A DNA stretch of 64,000 nt. Source: Catalinimonas alkaloidigena. GTDB lineage: Bacteria > Bacteroidota > Bacteroidia > Cytophagales > Flexibacteraceae. Positions within the stretch are counted from its first letter, which is position 1; each line of letters starts with the position of its first letter. The DNA is taken from NCBI RefSeq assembly GCF_900100765.1, contig NZ_FNFO01000002.1, positions 744,001 through 808,000 on the forward strand. The letters are read 5' to 3'. Below are positions 55,020 through 62,931 of the stretch, in pieces. A program made the translations under genes and the position numbers. Below the pieces are notes generated by a model. The model did not search any database. It had not been told where the DNA came from and saw only the letters and a program-made list of their open reading frames with translations.

Positions 55020-55583
55020 ATGGTTAATCTTTTAGATGACCCAGATTATCAGAACAGCCACATCGTTGCGTTGGCTGACCAGTATGTGCAGATGCTGGAA
55101 AAAATTTCTTTACGCCGCAGTGCTTGGCAAAGAAATAAACAGGTCCTATTGCAAATCCTGCAACAAATAGAAAAGGAGGTAGAGCTCGATTGGCAGGTGC
55201 GAACCAACAACGAGTACTCGAACATGGAACAGGTCAGCCTGAGCTTCCCTCTCAAACAGTTGGGCATTCACTACGAAGACAAGTTTACCCGGGAAAACAA
55301 GTCCTACTTCATGAAAGGCGGGGGCCTTAACTACTCTCAAATGGCCAACGGCATGATTCACGTGTGGGTGTCGATGCCTACGGTCGACGAACTTCGCGAA
55401 TACATTGGCGAGCCCCCCGTCATCGGCATTATTGACCCGGCTCAGCTAAACAGTAAGCTGATTATCAAGCACATTGAAAAGTTTCTGAAATACGTTCTGT
55501 TGTGGGACGAAGAAGGTGACTATGGGTATGATCTCGAGATGCTGACCATTCCGGCCACTGCCGGGACGCCCCCCAACACTTAA
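55020..55583 (+). CDS. Protein of unknown function
   Basis: The product has 187 residues. A helical N-terminal third (ALADQYVQMLEKI and LLQILQQIEKEVELDW) is followed by a beta-rich part (VSLSFPLKQLGIHYED, MIHVWVSMPTVDELREY). There is no signal peptide or recognisable catalytic motif. I do not recognise the family. It is followed 44 bp later by another small gene on the same strand. Confidence 0.75.
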   Translation: MVNLLDDPDYQNSHIVALADQYVQMLEKISLRRSAWQRNKQVLLQILQQIEKEVELDWQVRTNNEYSNMEQVSLSFPLKQLGIHYEDKFTRENKSYFMKGGGLNYSQMANGMIHVWVSMPTVDELREYIGEPPVIGIIDPAQLNSKLIIKHIEKFLKYVLLWDEEGDYGYDLEMLTIPATAGTPPNT

Positions 55584-55627
55584 AGCGTACGAGCATTACG
55601 CCCGACATCTCAGACCAACACATCGGT

Positions 55628-55906
55628 ATGGCGGTGAAAGACACACACCTTCGCGAAAAAATACGTGCGATTTATACCCGCCTGGACGGGCTGCGCAATA
55701 CTCCTCGGGATGGTGCCCAACTGGAAAGGTACTTCCGGGAATTGCAAGCCATGGCCGGACAATTGCCCGATCCTCAACTGAACAGCAAGTTGTCTGCCAC
55801 CGCCGACCGACGCGTAGAGGCATACCGGCGCGATCCTTCAAACGCCAACTTCAGGGCGTGGGTTTACAACCTGAAGCGCGATTTGGAAGAGGGCGGCCAC
55901 GTGTAG
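55628..55906 (+). CDS. Small helical protein of unknown function
   Basis: The product has 92 residues, mostly charged helices (LREKIRAIYTRLDGLRN, YFRELQAMAGQL). There is no signal peptide. The family is not recognised. It probably shares a transcript with the gene at 55020 and ends at a terminator. Confidence 0.7.
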   Translation: MAVKDTHLREKIRAIYTRLDGLRNTPRDGAQLERYFRELQAMAGQLPDPQLNSKLSATADRRVEAYRRDPSNANFRAWVYNLKRDLEEGGHV

Positions 55907-55936
55907 CGCGAGTTTCACCCTCAAGATTGAAAAGTA

Positions 55937-55963
55937 GCAAGGGCACCGTGCGGTGCCCTTTTG
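55937..55963. terminator. Bidirectional terminator
   Basis: AAGGGCACCG (55939-55948) pairs with CGGTGCCCTT (55951-55960), with A- and T-rich sequence on either side. It separates the small helical gene from the convergent YceI gene. Confidence 0.75.
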
Positions 55964-55966
55964 CTT

Positions 55967-56608
55967 TTACTGCTGGGGCTGGGCTACCAGCGTCAGCGCG
56001 ATGGTGAAGTCGTCGTGGATGATCTTGTCCGCCGCTGTACCCAGCAGGCTGGAGCGGTACTGCAAGTCCCAGTTCAGCCGGTTCAGTTCGAAACGGGCCG
56101 TAGCGTTGACGCCGCTGCCCGATACCGTGACGGTGGCCGGAAAGGAGATTGGTTTGGTAATGCCTTTGATGGTCAGATCGCCCGCAATGGTGTAGTTGGG
56201 CTGGCCGCTTTTCGCCTGTGCCAGGGGCGTGGCCTTGGTCATGACGAAGGTAGCGGTGGGATGACGCTCGACCGAAAAGAAATCGTCGGATTTGAGGTGG
56301 TTGGTCAGCCGGGCGTTGAAATCCGCATTGGTGATGTCCGTATCGGTGATGGTCGTCATGTCTATCGTGAACGAACCGCCCGTCAGGGCTTTGCCGTCGG
56401 CGGTGAGTTGCCCTTGCGAAAGTTTGACGGTGCCGGTGTGTTCTCCGCCTACTTTGGTGGCAGTCCAGACGAGTTCGCTTTGGTCGGTATCGACTACAAA
56501 CGTGGTGGCCGCTACCGGGGCAGATGGGCGTAACGCTGGCGTGGTGTTGTTAAAACGGGTAGAAAACGCGGCCAGCAGAAGGGCAAACGAAAGGGAGAGG
56601 GTTTTCAT
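55967..56608 (-). CDS. YceI family lipid-binding protein
   Basis: The product has 213 residues with a signal peptide (MKTLSLSFALLLAAFS). The lipocalin-like YceI domain has FVVDTDQSELVWTATKVGGEH, VDMTTITDTD-type strands and YTIAGDLTIKGITKPI. Such proteins bind isoprenoid lipids in the periplasm. It is a single gene. Confidence 0.92.
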   Translation of the reverse strand: MKTLSLSFALLLAAFSTRFNNTTPALRPSAPVAATTFVVDTDQSELVWTATKVGGEHTGTVKLSQGQLTADGKALTGGSFTIDMTTITDTDITNADFNARLTNHLKSDDFFSVERHPTATFVMTKATPLAQAKSGQPNYTIAGDLTIKGITKPISFPATVTVSGSGVNATARFELNRLNWDLQYRSSLLGTAADKIIHDDFTIALTLVAQPQQ

Positions 56609-56737
56609 GAAAAGGATACATCATGGCGTTGAGATTAAGGTAAAAAGTAGGAAAATACGATCGGTGTACTTATAAAAACACCACGCTCGTCTTGCTGAGG
56701 AAGTGCGAACGTGGTGTGTAACATCAACATCTGATCT

Positions 56738-59506
56738 TTAGTCCTTTTTGTCGAGGTGCCCGCTCGGCGTCTGGGGCGCAGCACCTGGCGTTTGCGTTGG
56801 CGTCTCAGCCGGTAGTTCCTGCGTGGGCACCGGCGGTTGAGGAGTCGCCTGGGTGCTGTCGGTAGTCGATTGATAGGCCGGAGCCGGAGTTGGTGCAGCA
56901 CCCGAACCATCGGGACGTTGCTTGTCGCCCGCCGGTGGAGTAGGGGCAGGGCCTCGGCCGCGTGCCGGTGCGCCGCCCGCGGGTGCGCCGCCTCCTGAAT
57001 CACCGCCCATTTGCATGCCACCTCCATCGCCGCCTTCTTTCAGGTCGTCGTTGTTGATGCTCCGCCGACGGCGCCGCGAACCAGCATCCTGATCCATTTT
57101 CCCGATACGGTAGCTGAAGTTGACCTTAAAGCTCATGTTGCGCATCACCATTGTGCTCGATTGGTCGATCACCGGCGTGGTTACCTGACTGTTGATGCGG
57201 AACCCATTGAAGTTGAAGAAGTTTTCGGCACCTAGCCCGATGCTGCCACGCTTCTCGGCAAACTCTTTCTGTAAGCTCAGGCTGTAAATCCCGAAGCCTC
57301 CGCGGTAACCTTGCAGTTCTACCTGCCGGCCGCGCATGAACGAGAACGCTTGCAGGGCCCATCCGTTGCCGATGGTGTAGTTCCCAAACAGACGGTAGCT
57401 GGTGACCCAGCCCTGGTTGTGCGCGTTGTACAGCGGGTCCGGTACGTTGTTGCGCAGGTCGGCGTAATACACGTCAGTGCCGCCGTTTAGCGAGAATTTG
57501 TTCGAAATGCTGATGTTGGCGAAGAGGCTGAACCCGAAGGCGTTCTCACGACCGATGTTGCGGTAAGTTGTGCGTACGGTGTCGCCGAGGATGTCGCGCA
57601 GGCTCTGAATTGAGTTATTGGTGTTGCGGGCAAACGTCGACAGGTTCAACGAAAGTCCTTTCAGGTACGTGCTGTACGAAAGCTCGAAGTTATTGGTAAA
57701 CTCCGGCCGCAGTTCCGGGTTCCCTTCGGTGATGTTGAGGGGGTTGGATGCTTGAATATTGGGGTTGAGGAATTGCAGCGACGGCCGCTGAATCCGCCGG
57801 TTATACGCCGCTTTCACCATGTTGCCGTTGCCCAGCTTTTTCGACAGGTTCAGGCTAGGCACCAGCACACCGTACGCCGGAATATCCAACGGCTCTTGCC
57901 CGACAAATTGCGCCTGAATCGTCGTATACTCGTAACGCAACCCGCCCTTAACGCTGTACATGTTTTTGGTACTCAGCGTGTACGAGGCGTAGGCCGCCGC
58001 AATGTTCTGCAGGTAATCGAACGAGTTGGAGAGGTCGGCGTCGGCAATGGGCACGTACGAGCCGTTGTCGTCGGCCGTAAAGTACTTGTAGTCGCTCGTT
58101 ACTTTCCGGATGATGTCTTTCGCGCCGGTTTCCAGCATCTGCGTTTTGCCGATGGGCGTCTGGTAATCGGCTTCCAGCGTAATTTCCTCGTTCAGGCTGT
58201 TGTTCTCATTCTTCAGGCTGCTGGTAATGGTGCTCTGTTCATTGTTGTAGACGTCGTTCACAAAATTGTTGACGGCGTCGTTGCGGCTGTAGAGCGTCAG
58301 CAGGTACAGTTCGCGTTGCGGCTTTTTGAACGAGTGCGTGTAGTTCAGGCTGACGTCGACGGTGCCGGAAGCGTCTTTCATGTTGACGTCGCGCAGGCTG
58401 GCCGAAACCAGATCGGCGAAAGTCGGCCCCGAGAACGTCTGCGACAACAGTCCGTCCTGGAACATGTTGAACCGCCGCAGGCCGTATTGCACCGAGCCGT
58501 TCAGGTAGTTCTGCGGGTTGATGTCGTAATCCCAACCGAATGTGTAACGACCGAACATCATGCGGTTGCGCGTGTCGGCGTACTGGGTCGTCAGCAGCGG
58601 CGACTCACCTTGCGGGTCGGTAATCTGCCGGTTTTCGAAACTACCGGGCGTGTTGTATCCAAAGCGTCCGAAGCCACCCAGCGAGAATGACATCTTGCCG
58701 GGTTTGTAACTGCCGTTGACGCCCAGGTTGGAGCTACGTGTGCCCACGCTGCTGTTGATGCTGAGCTGCGCGCCCGTTTTGGTGGTTTTGGTCGTAATGA
58801 TGTTGATGATGCCGCCGGTTCCTTCGGCGTCGTAGCGGGCCGAAGGCGACGTAATCACTTCCACCGATTTGATCTGGTCGGCCGGAATCTGCTTCAGTGC
58901 GTCGGCAATGCTCCCGGCTGTGATGGTCGACGGGCGGTTGTTGATCAGCACCCGGATGTTCTGGCTACCGCGCAGCGAAACGTTGCCGTCCATGTCGACC
59001 GACAACATCGGCACGCGGCGCAGCACGTCAGTCGCGTCGCCACCGCGGGTCGTGGCGTCGTTCTCGGCGTTGTAGACCGTACGGTCCACTTTCTCTTCGA
59101 TCATCACCTTCTGGCCTTCAATCACCACTTCCTCCAACTGCTTGGTTTCGGACGTCAGCGGAATTTTGCCCAGGTCCAGGTTGGTGCCGCGCTCTTCGAT
59201 GACGACCGGCGATTTCGTATAGGTATTGTACCCGATGAAGCTGATCGACAGTTTGTACGTACCTGCCGGGATGTTTTTCAGGGTAAACTCGCCCTTGTCG
59301 TCGCAAATGGTGCCATCAACAGGTTTGTCGGACGAGAGGTCCATCAGCGCAATGGTAGCCAGCGACACGGGCTGCTGGTCGGCCGCATCGATGACCGCAC
59401 CGGAAATTTTGCCGGTGCCTTTGTTCTGTGCCCACGCTGCCGAACAGCTAAAAAGTACCAGCAGGCACGAGGCGATGGATAATCGGAAGTGGAAAATTTG
59501 GTTCAT
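56738..59506 (-). CDS. TonB-dependent receptor with a low-complexity C-terminal tail
   Basis: The product has 922 residues from ATG 59506. After a signal peptide comes a carboxypeptidase-regulatory domain (about 25-115, GAVIDAADQQPVSLATIALM), a plug domain with VLINNRPSTI, and a barrel. The barrel ends near FKVNFSYRIGKMD. About 115 residues after that are rich in Arg, then Gly, Pro, Gln and Thr. The substrate is unknown. It is divergent from the LytS/LytTR pair. Confidence 0.92.
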   Translation of the reverse strand: MNQIFHFRLSIASCLLVLFSCSAAWAQNKGTGKISGAVIDAADQQPVSLATIALMDLSSDKPVDGTICDDKGEFTLKNIPAGTYKLSISFIGYNTYTKSPVVIEERGTNLDLGKIPLTSETKQLEEVVIEGQKVMIEEKVDRTVYNAENDATTRGGDATDVLRRVPMLSVDMDGNVSLRGSQNIRVLINNRPSTITAGSIADALKQIPADQIKSVEVITSPSARYDAEGTGGIINIITTKTTKTGAQLSINSSVGTRSSNLGVNGSYKPGKMSFSLGGFGRFGYNTPGSFENRQITDPQGESPLLTTQYADTRNRMMFGRYTFGWDYDINPQNYLNGSVQYGLRRFNMFQDGLLSQTFSGPTFADLVSASLRDVNMKDASGTVDVSLNYTHSFKKPQRELYLLTLYSRNDAVNNFVNDVYNNEQSTITSSLKNENNSLNEEITLEADYQTPIGKTQMLETGAKDIIRKVTSDYKYFTADDNGSYVPIADADLSNSFDYLQNIAAAYASYTLSTKNMYSVKGGLRYEYTTIQAQFVGQEPLDIPAYGVLVPSLNLSKKLGNGNMVKAAYNRRIQRPSLQFLNPNIQASNPLNITEGNPELRPEFTNNFELSYSTYLKGLSLNLSTFARNTNNSIQSLRDILGDTVRTTYRNIGRENAFGFSLFANISISNKFSLNGGTDVYYADLRNNVPDPLYNAHNQGWVTSYRLFGNYTIGNGWALQAFSFMRGRQVELQGYRGGFGIYSLSLQKEFAEKRGSIGLGAENFFNFNGFRINSQVTTPVIDQSSTMVMRNMSFKVNFSYRIGKMDQDAGSRRRRRSINNDDLKEGGDGGGMQMGGDSGGGAPAGGAPARGRGPAPTPPAGDKQRPDGSGAAPTPAPAYQSTTDSTQATPQPPVPTQELPAETPTQTPGAAPQTPSGHLDKKD

Positions 59507-59749
59507 ACACGTGAGGCAATCGGGGTGAGGCTTCGCACTTGCAAAACCCGCTGAATAGTGTTTCTGTTGATGAGTACGCAAATGAAATTATAACTATGTA
59601 GTATAGGACTGTATATTAGATGGTTCGGGAGGTTTGATCGATATTCCGGGTGGATATTCGACCGGTCGAAACCGTAGAGAAAACGGCCGGAACCATCGAT
59701 CTTTGTTCCCTTCAAGACGAAAACCAATCCGGTGGCTAACGGAAAGAAA

Positions 59750-59757
59750 TAGCTTTG
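59750..59757 (+). promoter_or_regulatory. Possible -7 element of the LytS-type kinase
   Basis: TAGCTTTG matches TAnnTTTG but ends two bases before ATG 59760. Either the transcript is leaderless, the true start is ATG 59781, or the match is chance. Confidence 0.3.
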
Positions 59758-59759
59758 TT

Positions 59760-60824
59760 ATGAGTACTTCCAAACGGCGCATGCTCTCTTTTCCTCCACG
59801 TTACCGAGTAGCGATCCTGCACATCTCGTTCTGGTGTGTCTACCTCTCGTTCTTCCTGTACCGCATCAGCGGCTTTTACCAGGAAGAGCCGGTCGACTGG
59901 CGGCGCATCTGGATCATCGCGGTGTTGTCGATGGTGTTCCTGCTGCTGATCGCCTATACCAACTACTTTTACCTGCTGCCCCGGTACCTGCAACACAAAA
60001 AGTTAGGGCGTTATTTGCTGGAGCTGGGCAGTGTGTTCGGTCTGCTCATCACGTTTCGGATCTACCTGGAGCGTTACCTGATCGACGGATTTACTTACCA
60101 GGAAGAGTACCTCTACTCGTTGCGGTTCATCATTCACGTCAGCCTGACCACCCTGTTCATCGTCATCTTTATCGGGATGCTGCGCTTCGCGGAAGAGTGG
60201 TTCGAGCTGGAAGCCAAGAAGAAGGAAATGGAGAACGAAAAGCTGACGGCCGAGCTACGTTTCCTGAAAGCACAGGTCAACCCGCATTTTCTGTTCAACA
60301 CCCTCAACAACCTCTACTACCTGGCGTTTACGCAGTCGCCGAACACGACGGAGGTGATCGAGAAGCTCTCGCAGATGATGCGCTACATGCTCTACGACTC
60401 CAACCATCCGCAAGTCTCGCTTTGCAAGGAGATCGAGTACATGGAGAACTACATCAGCTTGGAAAAACTGCGTCTGAACAACCCGATTCCGATCCGCTTT
60501 ACGGTGGAAGGTGCCGAGCGCACGGCCCGCATCGCCCCGCTGATTTTCATTACCTTTCTGGAAAACGCGTTCAAGCACGGCGTGAGCAACACCCATGCGG
60601 AAAGCTGGGTGAACATTTCGATCAAACTGTGCGGACAAGAGTGCGTCTACGAGATCGAAAACAGCAAACTACCCGTGAACGGCAAAGTGGTGGAAGAAAA
60701 GTCGGGCATTGGCTTGCAGAACGTGCAGCGCCGGCTCGACCTGACCTACCCGCAAAAGTACGAACTGGCCGTGGACGATACGCCCGACCGCTATGCCGTG
60801 CGCCTGAAACTACAACTGACCTGA
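59760..60824 (+). CDS. LytS/YehU-type sensor histidine kinase
   Basis: The product has 354 residues from ATG 59760. Four membrane segments lie in the first 145 residues. The phosphoacceptor is His176 in AQVNPHFLFNTLNNL, followed by a region of typical pattern (LRLNNPIPIRF) and the ATP-binding domain. The stop codon overlaps the regulator start (TGATG). The pair is divergent from the TonB-dependent receptor. Confidence 0.95.
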   Translation: MSTSKRRMLSFPPRYRVAILHISFWCVYLSFFLYRISGFYQEEPVDWRRIWIIAVLSMVFLLLIAYTNYFYLLPRYLQHKKLGRYLLELGSVFGLLITFRIYLERYLIDGFTYQEEYLYSLRFIIHVSLTTLFIVIFIGMLRFAEEWFELEAKKKEMENEKLTAELRFLKAQVNPHFLFNTLNNLYYLAFTQSPNTTEVIEKLSQMMRYMLYDSNHPQVSLCKEIEYMENYISLEKLRLNNPIPIRFTVEGAERTARIAPLIFITFLENAFKHGVSNTHAESWVNISIKLCGQECVYEIENSKLPVNGKVVEEKSGIGLQNVQRRLDLTYPQKYELAVDDTPDRYAVRLKLQLT

Positions 60825-61594
60825 TGACCTGCCTGATTGTAGAAGACGAACCACTGGCCCGCAACCTGTTGGTTTCGTACGTCGAAAAGTTGCCTTCGCT
60901 GCAACTGGTGGAGGCGTGTGCCAATCCGCTGGCCGCGCTGGAAATCCTTCGCAACCAGCCCATCGACCTGCTGTTTCTCGACATCCAGATGCCCGAAATT
61001 ACCGGGCTGAACTTGCTCAAAATTCTGCACCACAAACCGCTGGTGATCCTGACCACTGCCTACTCGGAGTACGCCCTGGAAGGCTACGAGCTCGACGTGG
61101 TCGATTACCTGATGAAACCCATTTCGCTGGAACGGTTTCTGCGCGCCGTCGAAAAAGCCAGCAAACGCCGCGCACCGCAAGCACCCGCCCCGGCGCCCGA
61201 ACCGCCGGCCCCTGCGCCCGTGGTGGCCCCCCGGCCGGAAAACGTCGCGCCTCCCGAAAAAGCCGCCTCGCCATTTGTCTTCATCAAAGACGGCACCAAG
61301 CTGGTCAAAGTGCGCTGGGACGACATCCTCTACATCGAAGGCCTGAAAGACTACGTGGCGATTCATACGCGGCAACAGAAAATTGTGAGCCTGCAACGCC
61401 TCAAAACCCTCGAAAACCTGCTGCCCGCCGACAATTTCATTCGCGTCCACCACTCCTACATCGTGGCGCTGGAGGGCATCGACGCCGTCCACAAAAACGA
61501 AGTGCAGATCGGGCAGTCGCTGATTCCCATCAGCGATACGTACAAGAAAGCCTTCCGCGAGTTCATCGACCGCAACCACATTCAGCCGGAGTAG
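60824..61594 (+). CDS. LytTR-type response regulator
   Basis: The product has 256 residues from ATG 60824. The receiver has phospho-acceptor Asp53 (FLDIQMPEI). A Pro/Ala-rich linker (about 115-142) leads to the LytTR DNA-binding domain (about 145-250) with LYIEGLKDYVAIHT and FIRVHHSYIVAL. The frame is open for 330 codons upstream, but the overlap with the kinase marks this start. It is coupled to the kinase. Confidence 0.95.
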   Translation: MTCLIVEDEPLARNLLVSYVEKLPSLQLVEACANPLAALEILRNQPIDLLFLDIQMPEITGLNLLKILHHKPLVILTTAYSEYALEGYELDVVDYLMKPISLERFLRAVEKASKRRAPQAPAPAPEPPAPAPVVAPRPENVAPPEKAASPFVFIKDGTKLVKVRWDDILYIEGLKDYVAIHTRQQKIVSLQRLKTLENLLPADNFIRVHHSYIVALEGIDAVHKNEVQIGQSLIPISDTYKKAFREFIDRNHIQPE

Positions 61595-61881
61595 CATGCA
61601 GTTAGTGCGACGTGCTGTCTGGCGGTTGGTGGCATGCATCCATCAGGGGAATTTCGTCGATTGAAATCCCTCCGCCGTCTAGAACCGGAAGGGCAGAAGA
61701 GGGCTTTATTGCAGAATCGTGTAAGCTTGGGTGGCAACAGAAAACCGGGACACCCGTAAGAAAACGCGAAGGCACTCGCAACCAGCCCCTTAGGCACGAT
61801 TTTTTCGGTAGATTGCCCTGCAACGGATGAAGACCCGTTCATTCGTGAAATCTTTTAAGTCATCTTAACACCTATCCTTCT
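61595..61881. other. Intergenic region upstream of the T9SS cargo gene
   Basis: No frame here looks coding. GGCGG (61621-61625) can pair with CCGCC (61672-61676), enclosing a stem with arms 61645-61655 and 61663-61671. There is no known element that I recognise. Confidence 0.4.
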
Positions 61882-62874
61882 ATGAAAAAAGTTTATCTCT
61901 CGTTGCTGGTCGTGTTCTGCACATTACCGGCCTGGGCTCAACAGCGGCAAGCTGAAAAGGGTATCCCTTACGTTTCAAAAAGCAAATCCCATCTTTCTGA
62001 GGTAGGAATACGTCCTGCTTCGGTTGCTGCTGATGCGGATACTTTATACCCAGCCTCCTTATTTGATGAGTGTAGTGATAGCTTAAGAATTATAACTGTT
62101 ACTGATAATGGAGGTTATGTAACGGGCACTAACGTGTATGGGGATCTTGAAAAACTCCAGAAGTATGGGACAGATATGCCCTACGAACTCTCTTCAATAC
62201 TTGTCGTTGTAGGGTATAAGTCTGTAGCAGTAGCTACTACCGAGATTTCTGGAGTAGTCTATGGCGCTACAGAAGCAGGTGAGCCAGGTGCTTTGTTAGG
62301 CACAAGTGAACCAGTTACAATAGAAGAGGCAGATACAACGGCTTTCTTTACTCCCTTTGTATTTTCGACGCCTGTGCAATTACCTGATTCATTTTTTGTA
62401 GGAATCACTATCCCTGACGGTAGCGGAGGCGATACAATCATGGTGGTCTCTACGAAGCAAGGTTGCTATTCCGGTTTTCAAGCAGCTTGGGAAAAGCAGG
62501 CTGATGGAAATTTCTATCCATTTAATGCTGGAGACGGCACCTGGCAACTGGACGTAGATATGCTGATATTTCCTGTTATATCCCCCATTGCTGCCTCAGC
62601 CAAAAATCTGTCGGCGGTGTATCAGCCCAGCATCTATCCCAATCCGGGCAATGGCCGGGCGACGCTGAAGTATCAGCTGCCGAAGGCTTCAGAAGTCAGC
62701 GTGACGTTGCGCGACGTAACGGGTCGTGAGGTACAGCGTTTGGCAGAAGGGCTGCAGGGCGCAGGCAACAAGCAGGTGGAATTGTCGCTGAGCAACCTGA
62801 ACAGCGGACTGTATTTCTACTCGATCGAAACGCCGGAAGGCATAGCATCTGGCAAACTGAACGTCGTGCGCTAA
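61882..62874 (+). CDS. Secreted protein with T9SS type A sorting domain
   Basis: The product has 330 residues. A signal peptide (MKKVYLSLLVVFCTLPAWA) is followed by a domain of unknown fold (about 45-245). The C-terminal sorting domain (about 250-330) has SIYPNPGNGRATLKYQL and LNSGLYFYSIETPEG, and directs export and surface attachment by the type IX system. The N-terminal part is visibly more AT-rich than the C-terminal 90 codons. Confidence 0.9.
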   Translation: MKKVYLSLLVVFCTLPAWAQQRQAEKGIPYVSKSKSHLSEVGIRPASVAADADTLYPASLFDECSDSLRIITVTDNGGYVTGTNVYGDLEKLQKYGTDMPYELSSILVVVGYKSVAVATTEISGVVYGATEAGEPGALLGTSEPVTIEEADTTAFFTPFVFSTPVQLPDSFFVGITIPDGSGGDTIMVVSTKQGCYSGFQAAWEKQADGNFYPFNAGDGTWQLDVDMLIFPVISPIAASAKNLSAVYQPSIYPNPGNGRATLKYQLPKASEVSVTLRDVTGREVQRLAEGLQGAGNKQVELSLSNLNSGLYFYSIETPEGIASGKLNVVR

Positions 62875-62895
62875 CACGAACACACCAGCGCATTA

Positions 62896-62931
62896 AAAGC
62901 TCTCTCGGCACACGTCGGGGGAGCTTTTTTT
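62896..62931 (+). terminator. Intrinsic terminator after the T9SS cargo gene
   Basis: A stem AAAGCTCTCTCG/CGGGGGAGCTTT (with G-U pairs) is followed by a T-run. It ends just before the convergent metallo-hydrolase gene. Confidence 0.75.

Noticed and set aside
61602-61842. Short open frames on both strands upstream of the T9SS cargo gene
   Set aside because: They overlap one another on opposite strands, are Pro/Arg/Cys-rich and have no signal or domain features.
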